NCBI RefSeq assembly: GCF_000308375.1
Contig: NZ_BAFQ01000153.1
Coordinates: 1 to 33,802, forward strand
Length of the DNA: 33,802 nt
Direction of reading: 5' to 3'
DNA from: Nocardia aobensis NBRC 100429
Lineage (GTDB): Bacteria > Actinomycetota > Actinomycetes > Mycobacteriales > Mycobacteriaceae
Under the pieces are notes generated by a model that saw only the letters and a list, made by a program, of their open reading frames with translations, had not been told where the DNA came from and made no database searches. How positions within the stretch are numbered: position 1 is the first letter of the stretch; each line of letters opens with the position of its first letter. A program made the position numbers and the translations under genes. This document shows positions 6,877 to 14,127 of this stretch, piece after piece.

Positions 6877-8411
6877 GCGGGGGACGGGCTTTCCGGGGAC
6901 CAGGGACCGGCGTCCCGGGCGGGCAGCGTCAACACGAACACCGCCCCCGAGGTCCCCGGTGGCGGCTCCACGCAGCGCAGGTCGCCGCCGTGGGCGCGAG
7001 CGATACCGCGGGCGATGGCCAGCCCCATCCCGGCCCCGTCGCGGCGGCGGTCCCGACTCGTATCCAGCCGGACCAGGCGACCGAAGATGTGTTCACGCTG
7101 GGCGGCGGGTACACCGGGACCGGTGTCGGCGACGCGGATCTCGGCCCGGACTTCGCCGGTTCCGGCGCCCGGTAGGGCGTTCGGGGTGGCCACGTCCGAT
7201 GAGGTGGTGCCCGTGTCGGGGGCGGGACCCGCCTGGTCGGCGGGTGTCGCCGGGATCGGCATCGGCTCGGTGGACATCGAGCCGGCGGTGTCGCCGATCG
7301 CTCCCACGGTGAGGGAGACCGCGCCGCCGGGAGGAGTGGCCTGACAGGCATTGGCGAGCAGGTTCACCAGGATCTGGCCCACGCGTTCGGGATCGGCGAC
7401 GACGAGCACGGTGTGGCCGGTGAGCCGGAAATCGATGTCGGGGTGCAGGATTCGCATGCGATCGACCTGGGCGTGCGCGAGGTCGTACAGGTCGACCGTT
7501 TGCCGATACAGGGTGAGCCCGGCGTCGATGCGGGCCATGTCGAGCAGATCCTCGACCAGGCGCCCGGCGCGCTGGGCTTCGCGGACCAGCAGCAGATACA
7601 TGCGCTCGCGATCTTCGGGTCCGGTGTCGGCGGGTTGATGCAGGACCGCTTCGGCCATGGCCTTGATTCCGGCGATGGGCGTGCGCAGTTCGTGCGCGGC
7701 ATCGCCGACGAAGGCGCGCATCTGCTGTTCGGAGGCCCGGGCGCGGGCTTCGGCGCCCTCCAGGGCGTCCAGCATCTCGTCGAAAGCGCTCGCCGTGCGG
7801 CCCAATTCGGTATCCGTGCGGGTGGGGGAGAGGCGGCGGCCGCGGCCACCGCGCGCGATCTCGCGGGCCAGCCGGGTCATCGAATCCAGGGGCGCCAGCG
7901 CGTGGCGCAATCCCACCCACAGCGCGGCCGTGATCGCGACGATGGCGGTGGCGGTCACCCCGATCAGGACGAGGCCGAGTCGTGACCGCAGCGCGGTCAA
8001 CAGTGGGGTGTCGACCTGCAGCGTGAGCCGGGCGCGGTCCACCGCGCCGCCACCGCCGAGGGTGACGGTTCTGGTCCGGGGGCCGCCGTCTCCGGCGTGC
8101 CGGGGCGAGAGGCTGCCGTAGACACTGCCGTCTGCCAGGACCAGCCGGGCTCGTACCGAGCGATTGTCGACGCGGGCGATCAACTCCGCGGGCGGGGTGT
8201 TCTGCTGCGCGAGTTGCCGGGCCAGCTGGACCCGGTCGGTGAGTACCGTATTCGCGCTGCGCGCCACCACGATCCCGAACAGACCGTGCACAGCCAGCGC
8301 CACCACGATCAGGGCGAGCCCGGAAATGACCGCGGCGGTGAGGGTTACCCGGCGCCGCAGCGAAATCGTCGGCAGTGCAGGCGGCGCGGTCCGGTCCGAG
8401 TCGCCGCTCAT
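6873..8411 (-). CDS. Sensor histidine kinase of a two-component system
   Basis: 512 residues. TM1 lies near residues 22-48, followed by an extracytoplasmic sensor of about 100 residues with no recognised domain, TM2 near 145-170 (LGLVLIGVTATAIVAITAALW), and a HAMP linker starting RHALAPLDSMTRLA. The H-box is GDAAHELRTP with phospho-acceptor H240. The catalytic domain has the N-box NLLANACQATPPGG, G1 VADTGPGVPAAQREHIFGRL and G2 GAGMGLAIARG. Unusually, about 60 Pro/Thr/Ala/Asp-rich residues are inserted between the N- and G1-boxes, probably a disordered loop on the ATPase domain. ATG 8411 overlaps the response-regulator stop (ATGA), so the two are translationally coupled. The haemophore gene downstream suggests an envelope or haem-related signal, which is inference. 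Confidence 0.93.
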   Translation of the reverse strand: MSGDSDRTAPPALPTISLRRRVTLTAAVISGLALIVVALAVHGLFGIVVARSANTVLTDRVQLARQLAQQNTPPAELIARVDNRSVRARLVLADGSVYGSLSPRHAGDGGPRTRTVTLGGGGAVDRARLTLQVDTPLLTALRSRLGLVLIGVTATAIVAITAALWVGLRHALAPLDSMTRLAREIARGGRGRRLSPTRTDTELGRTASAFDEMLDALEGAEARARASEQQMRAFVGDAAHELRTPIAGIKAMAEAVLHQPADTGPEDRERMYLLLVREAQRAGRLVEDLLDMARIDAGLTLYRQTVDLYDLAHAQVDRMRILHPDIDFRLTGHTVLVVADPERVGQILVNLLANACQATPPGGAVSLTVGAIGDTAGSMSTEPMPIPATPADQAGPAPDTGTTSSDVATPNALPGAGTGEVRAEIRVADTGPGVPAAQREHIFGRLVRLDTSRDRRRDGAGMGLAIARGIARAHGGDLRCVEPPPGTSGAVFVLTLPARDAGPWSPESPSPA

Positions 8412-9088
8412 CGCGGATTCGCCCGTAACGCGTAGCCCATGCCGCGCACCGTGTGCAGCAGGCGTGGGCCGTGTTCCTCCAGTTTGCGGCGTACCGCGCT
8501 GACGTAGACCTCGACCAGATTCGGGTCGTAGTCCTCGTAACCCCAGACCGCGGTGAGGATTTGGGTTTTCGTGACGACTCGGTCGCGGTGGGCGGCGAGG
8601 TAGGCGAGGAGTTTGAATTCGGTGGCGGTGAGGCTGATCGGTTCGCTGCCGCGCAGCACCACCCCGGAATCGGTTTCCAGCACCAGATCGGCGATGGTGA
8701 TGCGGCTGTGCATACGTCCCATCCGTCGCAGCAGCGCCTCGATCCGTGCCATCAGTTCGGCCAGGTCGAACGGTTTCACCACGTAGTCGTCGGATCCGGA
8801 ACGCAGTCCGCGCACCCGGTCCTCCACACCGTCGCGCGCGGTCAGCATCACCACACCGGCGCCGCTGCGGGCGCGCACCACCTCGAGCAGGCCGAAACCG
8901 TCGCGACCCGGCAGCATCACGTCGAGGACGACGACATCGGGACGAAACCGTTCCAGATCGGACTCCAGCCGATCGCCGTGCTCGCGGGCGAGGACCTCGT
9001 GTCCGGCGGCGTGCACGGCCGCCGCGACCGCCGTGCGAATGGCGTCGGCGTCTTCGATCAGGAGAATGCGTCCCGGCTGCACTCGCAC
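8408..9088 (-). CDS. OmpR/PhoB-type response regulator
   Basis: 226 residues from GTG 9088. The receiver domain shows the acidic pocket IEDAD, phospho-acceptor D56 in VVVLDVMLPG, the threonine in MLTARDG and the lysine in YVVKPFD. The C-terminal winged helix includes SLTATEFKLLAYLAAH, TKTQILTAVWG and VEVYVSAVRRKLEEHG, ending HTVRGMGYALR. The frame stays open to 9190, but the extra residues are not receiver-like and overlap the divergent promoter. GTG 9082 is an equally possible start; neither has a good ribosome site. It is coupled to the kinase gene by a 4-base overlap. A GCTGA pair with an 11-base period lies just upstream and could mediate autoregulation. Confidence 0.93.
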   Translation of the reverse strand: MRVQPGRILLIEDADAIRTAVAAAVHAAGHEVLAREHGDRLESDLERFRPDVVVLDVMLPGRDGFGLLEVVRARSGAGVVMLTARDGVEDRVRGLRSGSDDYVVKPFDLAELMARIEALLRRMGRMHSRITIADLVLETDSGVVLRGSEPISLTATEFKLLAYLAAHRDRVVTKTQILTAVWGYEDYDPNLVEVYVSAVRRKLEEHGPRLLHTVRGMGYALRANPR

Positions 9089-9104
9089 ATTATTCGTCGC
9101 ACAG

Positions 9105-9120
9105 GCTGAGATCTCGCTGA
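9105..9120 (+). promoter_or_regulatory. Possible response-regulator site upstream of the regulator gene
   Basis: gctga occurs at 9105-9109 and again at 9116-9120, an 11-base period. The first copy continues as ctgagatc, close to the CTGAAGATC half-site found at the haemophore promoter. The pair lies about 17 bases upstream of the regulator start. Short and imperfect, so supported mainly by its likeness to the other cluster. Confidence 0.3.
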
Positions 9121-9266
9121 ATAACCGCCGCTGCGGTTGGCCATGGTCGTCGCAGGGCGGGTGTGGATCGGATGCCCGGATGCGATCCACCTACGATTCC
9201 TGTGCCGGGGCGATCCTCGGCCGCCGGATGTGGTTGTCGCTGACTATCGGGAGTGGGTGTCGCCGG

Positions 9267-10307
9267 ATGGGATTGGCCGGATCGGTGCGAGTGACGGCCC
9301 GGGTGCTGGTCGCCGTCACCGCCGCCACGCTGGCGGTGGCATGTGCCAACGGTGACGGCGAGTCGACGATCGTCGTCGGCGCCGGTGATTCGGCGCAGTC
9401 GGAGGTCGTCGCCGAAATCTATGCCCAAGCGCTCGCGCGCACCGGCACGCGGACGACGGTGAAAAAGCATCTCGGACAGCGTGCGGACTATCTGGCGGCG
9501 CTGGACGCGGGCACGATCACGCTGGTCGGCGATACCGGTGGTGATCTCCTGACCGCCTTCGACTCCTCGTCGTCGGCGACCGCGCCGGATCGGGCGACAG
9601 CGGCGAGCGTCGCAGAGCACCACGAGCCCGGCCCGCCGATCGACATGACCGCGGGGACGCCGATGCCGTTCGAGGCGCGCTATATCGGCTCGGTCGCCGA
9701 CGATCTGAGCCGGGCGGTTCCGGAGGGTCTGGCGGTGTCCGATCTCGCCGACGCCACCGATCTGCGGCCGCAACTCGCACTCGGTGCCGCCGCGGCCGCG
9801 CGCTATCCGGCGAATGCGGCCGGCCTCGCCAAGCATTGCGGTGAACTGACCGTGGGCATCGCCGGCGGGCGCGAACTCGACCCGCTGCGGACGCCGCCGG
9901 ACCCGCAGCGCGATGTGCTGACGCCCCTGCGCACGGTCTACGGCTGCGATATCACCCGCCACGTCGAATTTCCCGGTGACGCCGAACTGCGAAAGGCATT
10001 GCGCGACGGAGCCGTCGACGCGGGCGTGTTCACCTCGGCCGTCGCACTACTGCCGGGCGGCCCCGGTGACACGGCCGTCGGCACCGATCCGGCCGTCGTC
10101 ACCGATCCGGCGTACGCCTTCCGCGCTCAGAACATCGTCCCGCTGCTGCGTCAGGGTGCGTTGGACCAGCGGCAGATCAAGAAACTCAACTACGTAGCCG
10201 GGGAACTCACCACGGCCGACCTCGCGACCATGGTCCGTCGCGTCCGTGACGAACACGCCTCGGCGGCCGGCCTCGCCCGGATCTGGCTCGACGAACACGC
10301 CCTCTGA
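9267..10307 (+). CDS. LpqZ-like lipoprotein, glycine-betaine/osmoprotectant-type ABC substrate-binding protein
   Basis: 346 residues. The N-terminus is a lipoprotein signal (VRVTARVLVAVTAATLAVAC) with lipidation at C26 followed by ANGDGE. The body reads like the OpuAC/ProX class: STIVVGAGDSAQSEVVAEIYAQALARTG opens the first lobe, LDAGTITLVGDTGGDLL follows, and the C-terminal lobe holds QNIVPLLRQGALDQRQIKKLNYVAGELTTADLATMVRRV, a typical ending for choline/betaine-binding proteins. No permease or ATPase genes are adjacent, so it may serve a transporter encoded elsewhere. Position downstream of corA and upstream of kgd matches Rv1244 (lpqZ) in Mycobacterium tuberculosis. ATG 9267 gives the best lipoprotein signal; ATG 9228 would lengthen the n-region by 13 residues. 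The ligand cannot be told from sequence. Confidence 0.8.
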   Translation: MGLAGSVRVTARVLVAVTAATLAVACANGDGESTIVVGAGDSAQSEVVAEIYAQALARTGTRTTVKKHLGQRADYLAALDAGTITLVGDTGGDLLTAFDSSSSATAPDRATAASVAEHHEPGPPIDMTAGTPMPFEARYIGSVADDLSRAVPEGLAVSDLADATDLRPQLALGAAAAARYPANAAGLAKHCGELTVGIAGGRELDPLRTPPDPQRDVLTPLRTVYGCDITRHVEFPGDAELRKALRDGAVDAGVFTSAVALLPGGPGDTAVGTDPAVVTDPAYAFRAQNIVPLLRQGALDQRQIKKLNYVAGELTTADLATMVRRVRDEHASAAGLARIWLDEHAL

Positions 10308-10405
10308 GCACCCCGTTCGTCCGCCGTTTCCGCCCATCGACCATGATCAGGTTCGGTACGGATTCGGGCGTACAGTGCGAATAGATCACCTGAGCGGGGG
10401 TCCGC

Positions 10406-11323
10406 ATGGTCCTGGTCATCGCGTTGGGAGTGCTGGCCGCATTCTTGTTCGCCGCGGCCGGTTATCTGCAACAGCGCGCGGCGCGCACCGTGGTCGCCGA
10501 ACAACCCCGGGCGGCCCGGGTCTTCGGTATGACCACACTCATGCAGCGCCTGCTGCGCAGTGGCACCTGGCTGCGCGGCTGGATCACCAATCTCGCGGGT
10601 TTCTTCACCCAGGCGGTCGCGCTGCATCTGGGCTCGGTGGCCGCCGTGCAGCCGCTGATGTCGACTCAGCTGCTGTTCGCGGTCCCGCTCGAGGCGTTCG
10701 GACGCCGGCGTCGCCCGCGTGGCCGCGACATCTGGTTCGCGCTGCTGGTCTGCGCCGGCCTGGGCGTGCTGTTCGGCGTCGGCGGTGTGGCGCCGCTGGC
10801 GGGAGATCCGGATCGCGGCCGGGTGCTGCTGGCCACCTTCTCCGCCGCGGGTCTGGTGGCACTGCTGGCCCTGATCAGCATCCGCTGCCCGATCTGGGTG
10901 GCCGCGAACCTCGTGGCGGTGGCCGCCGGCGTCTGTTTCGCGATGAGCGCCGTCTTCATGAAGTTGACCACCGAGGATCTGGTCTATCGCGGCATCCCCG
11001 CCACCGCCACCGACTGGCCCGGCTATCTGCTCGCCGTCTCCACGCTCAGCGGGCTGGTGCTGGAACAGACCGCCTTCGCCGCCGGGCCGCTGCCCTGGGC
11101 GATCGCGGCCATGAGCGTGACGAATCCGATCGTCAGCTACGTGGTCGGCGTGCTGGCGTTCAAGGTCGAGCTGCCGCACACCCCCGGGGCACTGGCCGGA
11201 GTCGCGATCGCCGGGGCGCTGATCGCGGCCGGGATCGGCGGACTCGCGCATTCGCCGCTGGCCCGCGCCTTCTATGCCGGTAACGAGGAGATAACCGACG
11301 AATCGCCCAGCTTGATGTCGTAA
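10406..11323 (+). CDS. DMT-family (EamA-like) multi-pass membrane transporter
   Basis: 305 residues with about nine or ten hydrophobic helices arranged as two halves, as in the drug/metabolite transporter superfamily. The first helix is MVLVIALGVLAAFLFAAAG followed by YLQQRAAR. A conserved-looking helix pair, NLAGFFTQAVALHLGSVAAVQPLMSTQLLFAVPLEA, resembles the helix-3/4 region of DMT proteins, and its counterpart in the second half is PWAIAAMSVTNPIVSYVVGVLAF. The C-terminal tail is short and polar (NEEITDESPSLMS). A GC-rich GAGCGGGGG lies just before the ATG. Only 31 bases separate it from the PAP2 fusion gene, so the two are probably co-transcribed. The substrate is unknown; a role in lipid or precursor export would be only a guess from context. 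Confidence 0.82.
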   Translation: MVLVIALGVLAAFLFAAAGYLQQRAARTVVAEQPRAARVFGMTTLMQRLLRSGTWLRGWITNLAGFFTQAVALHLGSVAAVQPLMSTQLLFAVPLEAFGRRRRPRGRDIWFALLVCAGLGVLFGVGGVAPLAGDPDRGRVLLATFSAAGLVALLALISIRCPIWVAANLVAVAAGVCFAMSAVFMKLTTEDLVYRGIPATATDWPGYLLAVSTLSGLVLEQTAFAAGPLPWAIAAMSVTNPIVSYVVGVLAFKVELPHTPGALAGVAIAGALIAAGIGGLAHSPLARAFYAGNEEITDESPSLMS

Positions 11324-11354
11324 AAGCTTGCGACGCCTGTGTTATGACGGTTGT

Positions 11355-13505
11355 GTGGGCAATCCGTCGCGTCAGGTGCTGTGGCGGGACTGTGTGGCCG
11401 GGCTCGCGGTATTCGGGCTGTACCTGGCGGTCGATGCCCTGCACACCCCGGCCCGCCGCGAACTGGCCGACCGCAACGCCCACCGCATCTTCGATCTCGA
11501 ACAGTGGCTCGCGATCGACTTCGAGCGCCCGCTCAACCGCTGGCTGGAGTCACAGGCGCTGCTCGCGACACTGGCCAACTACGAATACGCCTTCACCTAC
11601 ATCGTCAGCGCGTTCGCGCTGCTGTTCTGGCTGTATTTTCGCCGCCGCGCCGAATACGCCCGCGCCCGCGACTCGTTCCTGCTGCTGAACATCCTGGCCA
11701 TCGCGTGCTTCGCGCTCTTCCCGGTCACCCCGCCGCGACTACTGCCCGAACTGGGCTTCACCGACACCGTCGTCGCCGGCCATACCTGGGGCTCCTGGGG
11801 TTCGTCACTGGTGTCGGGGGCGAATCAGCTCGCGGCGGTCCCCTCGCTGCACGTCGGCTGGGCGCTGTGGGTGAGTGTGGTGCTGGCCCGGGTCTCCGGC
11901 GGGTGGATCGTGCAGGTGCTCAGCGCGCTGCACGTCGGGCTGACCACCTATGTGATCGTCGCGACCGCCAACCACTTCGTCCTCGACGCGGTGATCGCGG
12001 TGGCCTTCGTCGCGGTGAGTATTCAGCTGGTCGACCGCTGGTACGCGCGACCACCGGTGGTGCCGCCCGCCGACGCGTTCTTCCTGCACATCGAGAAGAC
12101 CGGCATTCCGCAGCAGGTGGGCGGCATGGTCGTGTTCCGGCCGCGGGTCGACGGCGGGACCGATCTCGCCGCGGTCCGGAAACTGGTCCAGGGCGAGCTG
12201 GCACATCTGCCGCGCTTCCGGCAGCGTCTGGACCAGCCGGGACGGTGGCGCCGGGCACGCTGGGTGGACAGTCCGGTCGACTGGGACTGGCACGTCACCG
12301 AGCGCACGATTCCCGGCACCGATCCGGACGCCCTCGGCGAACCGGATGGCCGAGCGGCGGGGTCCGGGGCGGCCTTCAGCACAGTCCTCACCACCAGTGT
12401 CGCCGTCGGCCCGGCAGCCGGCAACGGGGAGTCCGCGGTGGAATCACGTGGTGCGGTGTCGGCCGAAGCGACCATGGCACCGGGCGTGGTGGCGCGTCGG
12501 GTGGACGGAATCAGCCGGGTGGTCACGGATCTCGCCGCCGAGGTGCTGCCCAAGGATCGGCCGTTGTGGCGACTCGTCCTGGTGCGCGACCCGGAGGCGG
12601 GCGCGATCGGCGTGGTCCTGCTGCTGCATCACGTGGTCGCCGACGGTATCGGCACGGTGGTGCAGGCTCTGCGCCTGCTGCGCCCGACCATCGATCTGCC
12701 GGTGGCCGAGCGAAAGCCGCCGAGCTGGGGGACCACCGTCGCCGGTACCGCGGCCGGTCTGGCGCAGTTGGCCGCCGATGCCCAGCCGAAGGGAACGCTG
12801 CCCGACGACTGTGTGCGACGCGTATTCACCGTCTGTTCGCTGGACCTGGAAACCGTTCGGGCCGTGGCTCGTTCGCATCGCGTCCGGGTGACCGACGTAC
12901 TGCTGAGCGTCACCGTCACGGCGCTGCAGCGTCTTCGCCCCGATCTGGGGGAGCGCTTGGGCGGGCAGATCCGGGTGGCGGTGCCGTTGATGGTGCGCGA
13001 CCCGACGTCGGGGGCGGAGGGCAATTCGACCGCCGCCGTGATGATCGACATTCCGCTGACGGCGGCGACCCCGGCGCAGCGTCTTGCCGAGATCCGCACC
13101 CGCAGCGACCGGCTGCATTCCGGAACCCGCGCGCTCGCCTCGCATTTCGTGATGGATCGAGTGCTCAGGCTGTTTCCGGAACCGGCCGTCGGGGCCTTCG
13201 CGCGGTCGGTGTACGGCGGACGGTTCTTCCACGCCATCGTCTCCAACATGGCCGGTCCCGAACTGGCGATGACCTTCGCGAATATGCCGATCACCCGGGT
13301 GTTTCCGATCCTGCCGTCGGCCCCGGGAGTTCCGCTGGTCGCCGGGGTGCTGAGCTGGAACGGGGCGTTGGGGATCGGGCTCTCGGTGGATCCGGCGCTG
13401 CTCGACGCGCCGGCGGTCGCCGCCGAGTTGCCCGATGTCCTGGCCGAACTCGCCGACACCACGTTCGTGTCCGATAAGCGTCCGTGGCCCGGTTCCGGCG
13501 AGTAG
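11355..13505 (+). CDS. Bifunctional PAP2-family phosphatase / WS-DGAT-type O-acyltransferase fusion
   Basis: 716 residues in two parts. Residues 1 to about 235 form a multi-TM PAP2_3 (Aur1-like) phosphatase/phosphotransferase: PVTPPR (123-128), PSLHV (163-167) and NHFVLD with H207 and D211 are the expected catalytic elements. Residues from about 240 on form a soluble WS/DGAT-like acyltransferase: FFLHIEKTG.PQQVGG start, PRFRQRL, WRRARWVD, RPLWRLVLV and the active-site HHVVADG (425-431). A low-complexity Ala/Gly/Ser insert lies near residues 330-380. In this family the histidine in HHxxxDG transfers acyl-CoA to an alcohol such as diacylglycerol. If the PAP2 half makes diacylglycerol, the fusion couples two successive steps of triacylglycerol synthesis (inference). 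GTG 11355 was chosen; no ribosome site is visible. Confidence 0.88.
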   Translation: MGNPSRQVLWRDCVAGLAVFGLYLAVDALHTPARRELADRNAHRIFDLEQWLAIDFERPLNRWLESQALLATLANYEYAFTYIVSAFALLFWLYFRRRAEYARARDSFLLLNILAIACFALFPVTPPRLLPELGFTDTVVAGHTWGSWGSSLVSGANQLAAVPSLHVGWALWVSVVLARVSGGWIVQVLSALHVGLTTYVIVATANHFVLDAVIAVAFVAVSIQLVDRWYARPPVVPPADAFFLHIEKTGIPQQVGGMVVFRPRVDGGTDLAAVRKLVQGELAHLPRFRQRLDQPGRWRRARWVDSPVDWDWHVTERTIPGTDPDALGEPDGRAAGSGAAFSTVLTTSVAVGPAAGNGESAVESRGAVSAEATMAPGVVARRVDGISRVVTDLAAEVLPKDRPLWRLVLVRDPEAGAIGVVLLLHHVVADGIGTVVQALRLLRPTIDLPVAERKPPSWGTTVAGTAAGLAQLAADAQPKGTLPDDCVRRVFTVCSLDLETVRAVARSHRVRVTDVLLSVTVTALQRLRPDLGERLGGQIRVAVPLMVRDPTSGAEGNSTAAVMIDIPLTAATPAQRLAEIRTRSDRLHSGTRALASHFVMDRVLRLFPEPAVGAFARSVYGGRFFHAIVSNMAGPELAMTFANMPITRVFPILPSAPGVPLVAGVLSWNGALGIGLSVDPALLDAPAVAAELPDVLAELADTTFVSDKRPWPGSGE

Positions 13506-13556
13506 TCTTCGAGCGAGTTGATCACCGAGCCTACCGTCACCGAGGGAGGCCGCCTC

Positions 13557-14120
13557 ATGTTCGATCGCGGGTCAGTGGCGAAAATATTTGCGGCATGCGC
13601 ACTTACCGCGCTGGTGACCGCCGCTGCCGCCTGCGGCAGCGATGACTCCGGCGGCAAATCCACCGAATCGTCCAGCACCGGCACGCCGACGGTGACCCAG
13701 GCGGTGACCCGGAACTTCGAGCGCTTCTTCGACGGATCCACCTCCGCCGACCAGAAGGTCGCGCTGCTGGAGAACGGGCCCGCGTTCGCCGCCGCGATCA
13801 AGGCACAGGCCGATTCGCCGATGGCGAAATCCGCCTCGGCCAAGGTCACCAATGTCGCCAGCACCAGCACCGACCACGCCGACGTCACCTTCGACGTGCT
13901 GTTCAACGGCACACCCGCGCTGTCCGGTCAGCAGGGCGGCGCGGTGCAGATCGAGGGCACCTGGAAGGTCACGGCCGCGACCTTCTGCGCACTGCTCACC
14001 CTGGAAGGCGCGGCCCCGCCGGTCTGCGGCGCGGCCTCGGGGACGCCGAGTCCGGGTGCGACGCCGGCCCCCGGCGCGACACCTGGGAACCCCACCGTCC
14101 TTCCCGCGCCGACCAGTTGA
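13557..14120 (+). CDS. Small secreted lipoprotein, resembling the low-molecular-weight antigen MTB12 (CFP2) family
   Basis: 187 residues. A signal peptide ends at TAAAAC, with probable lipidation at C26, followed by GSDDSGG. The -3 residue is Ala rather than the preferred Leu, so lipidation is likely but not certain. A Ser/Thr-rich linker precedes a compact domain of about 110 residues with an NTF2-like feel: helix FERFFDGSTSADQKVALLENGPAFAAAI, then strands VTNVASTSTDHADVTFDVLFNG and the end IEGTWKVTAATFCALLTLEG. This matches the MTB12/CFP2-like pattern as I recall it. The last 35 residues are a Pro/Gly/Ala tail. GGGAGG lies seven bases before ATG 13557. It sits 51 bases after the PAP2 fusion and 7 before the exporter, consistent with one operon. 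Function unknown. Confidence 0.75.
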   Translation: MFDRGSVAKIFAACALTALVTAAAACGSDDSGGKSTESSSTGTPTVTQAVTRNFERFFDGSTSADQKVALLENGPAFAAAIKAQADSPMAKSASAKVTNVASTSTDHADVTFDVLFNGTPALSGQQGGAVQIEGTWKVTAATFCALLTLEGAAPPVCGAASGTPSPGATPAPGATPGNPTVLPAPTS

Positions 14121-14127
14121 GATCGCG

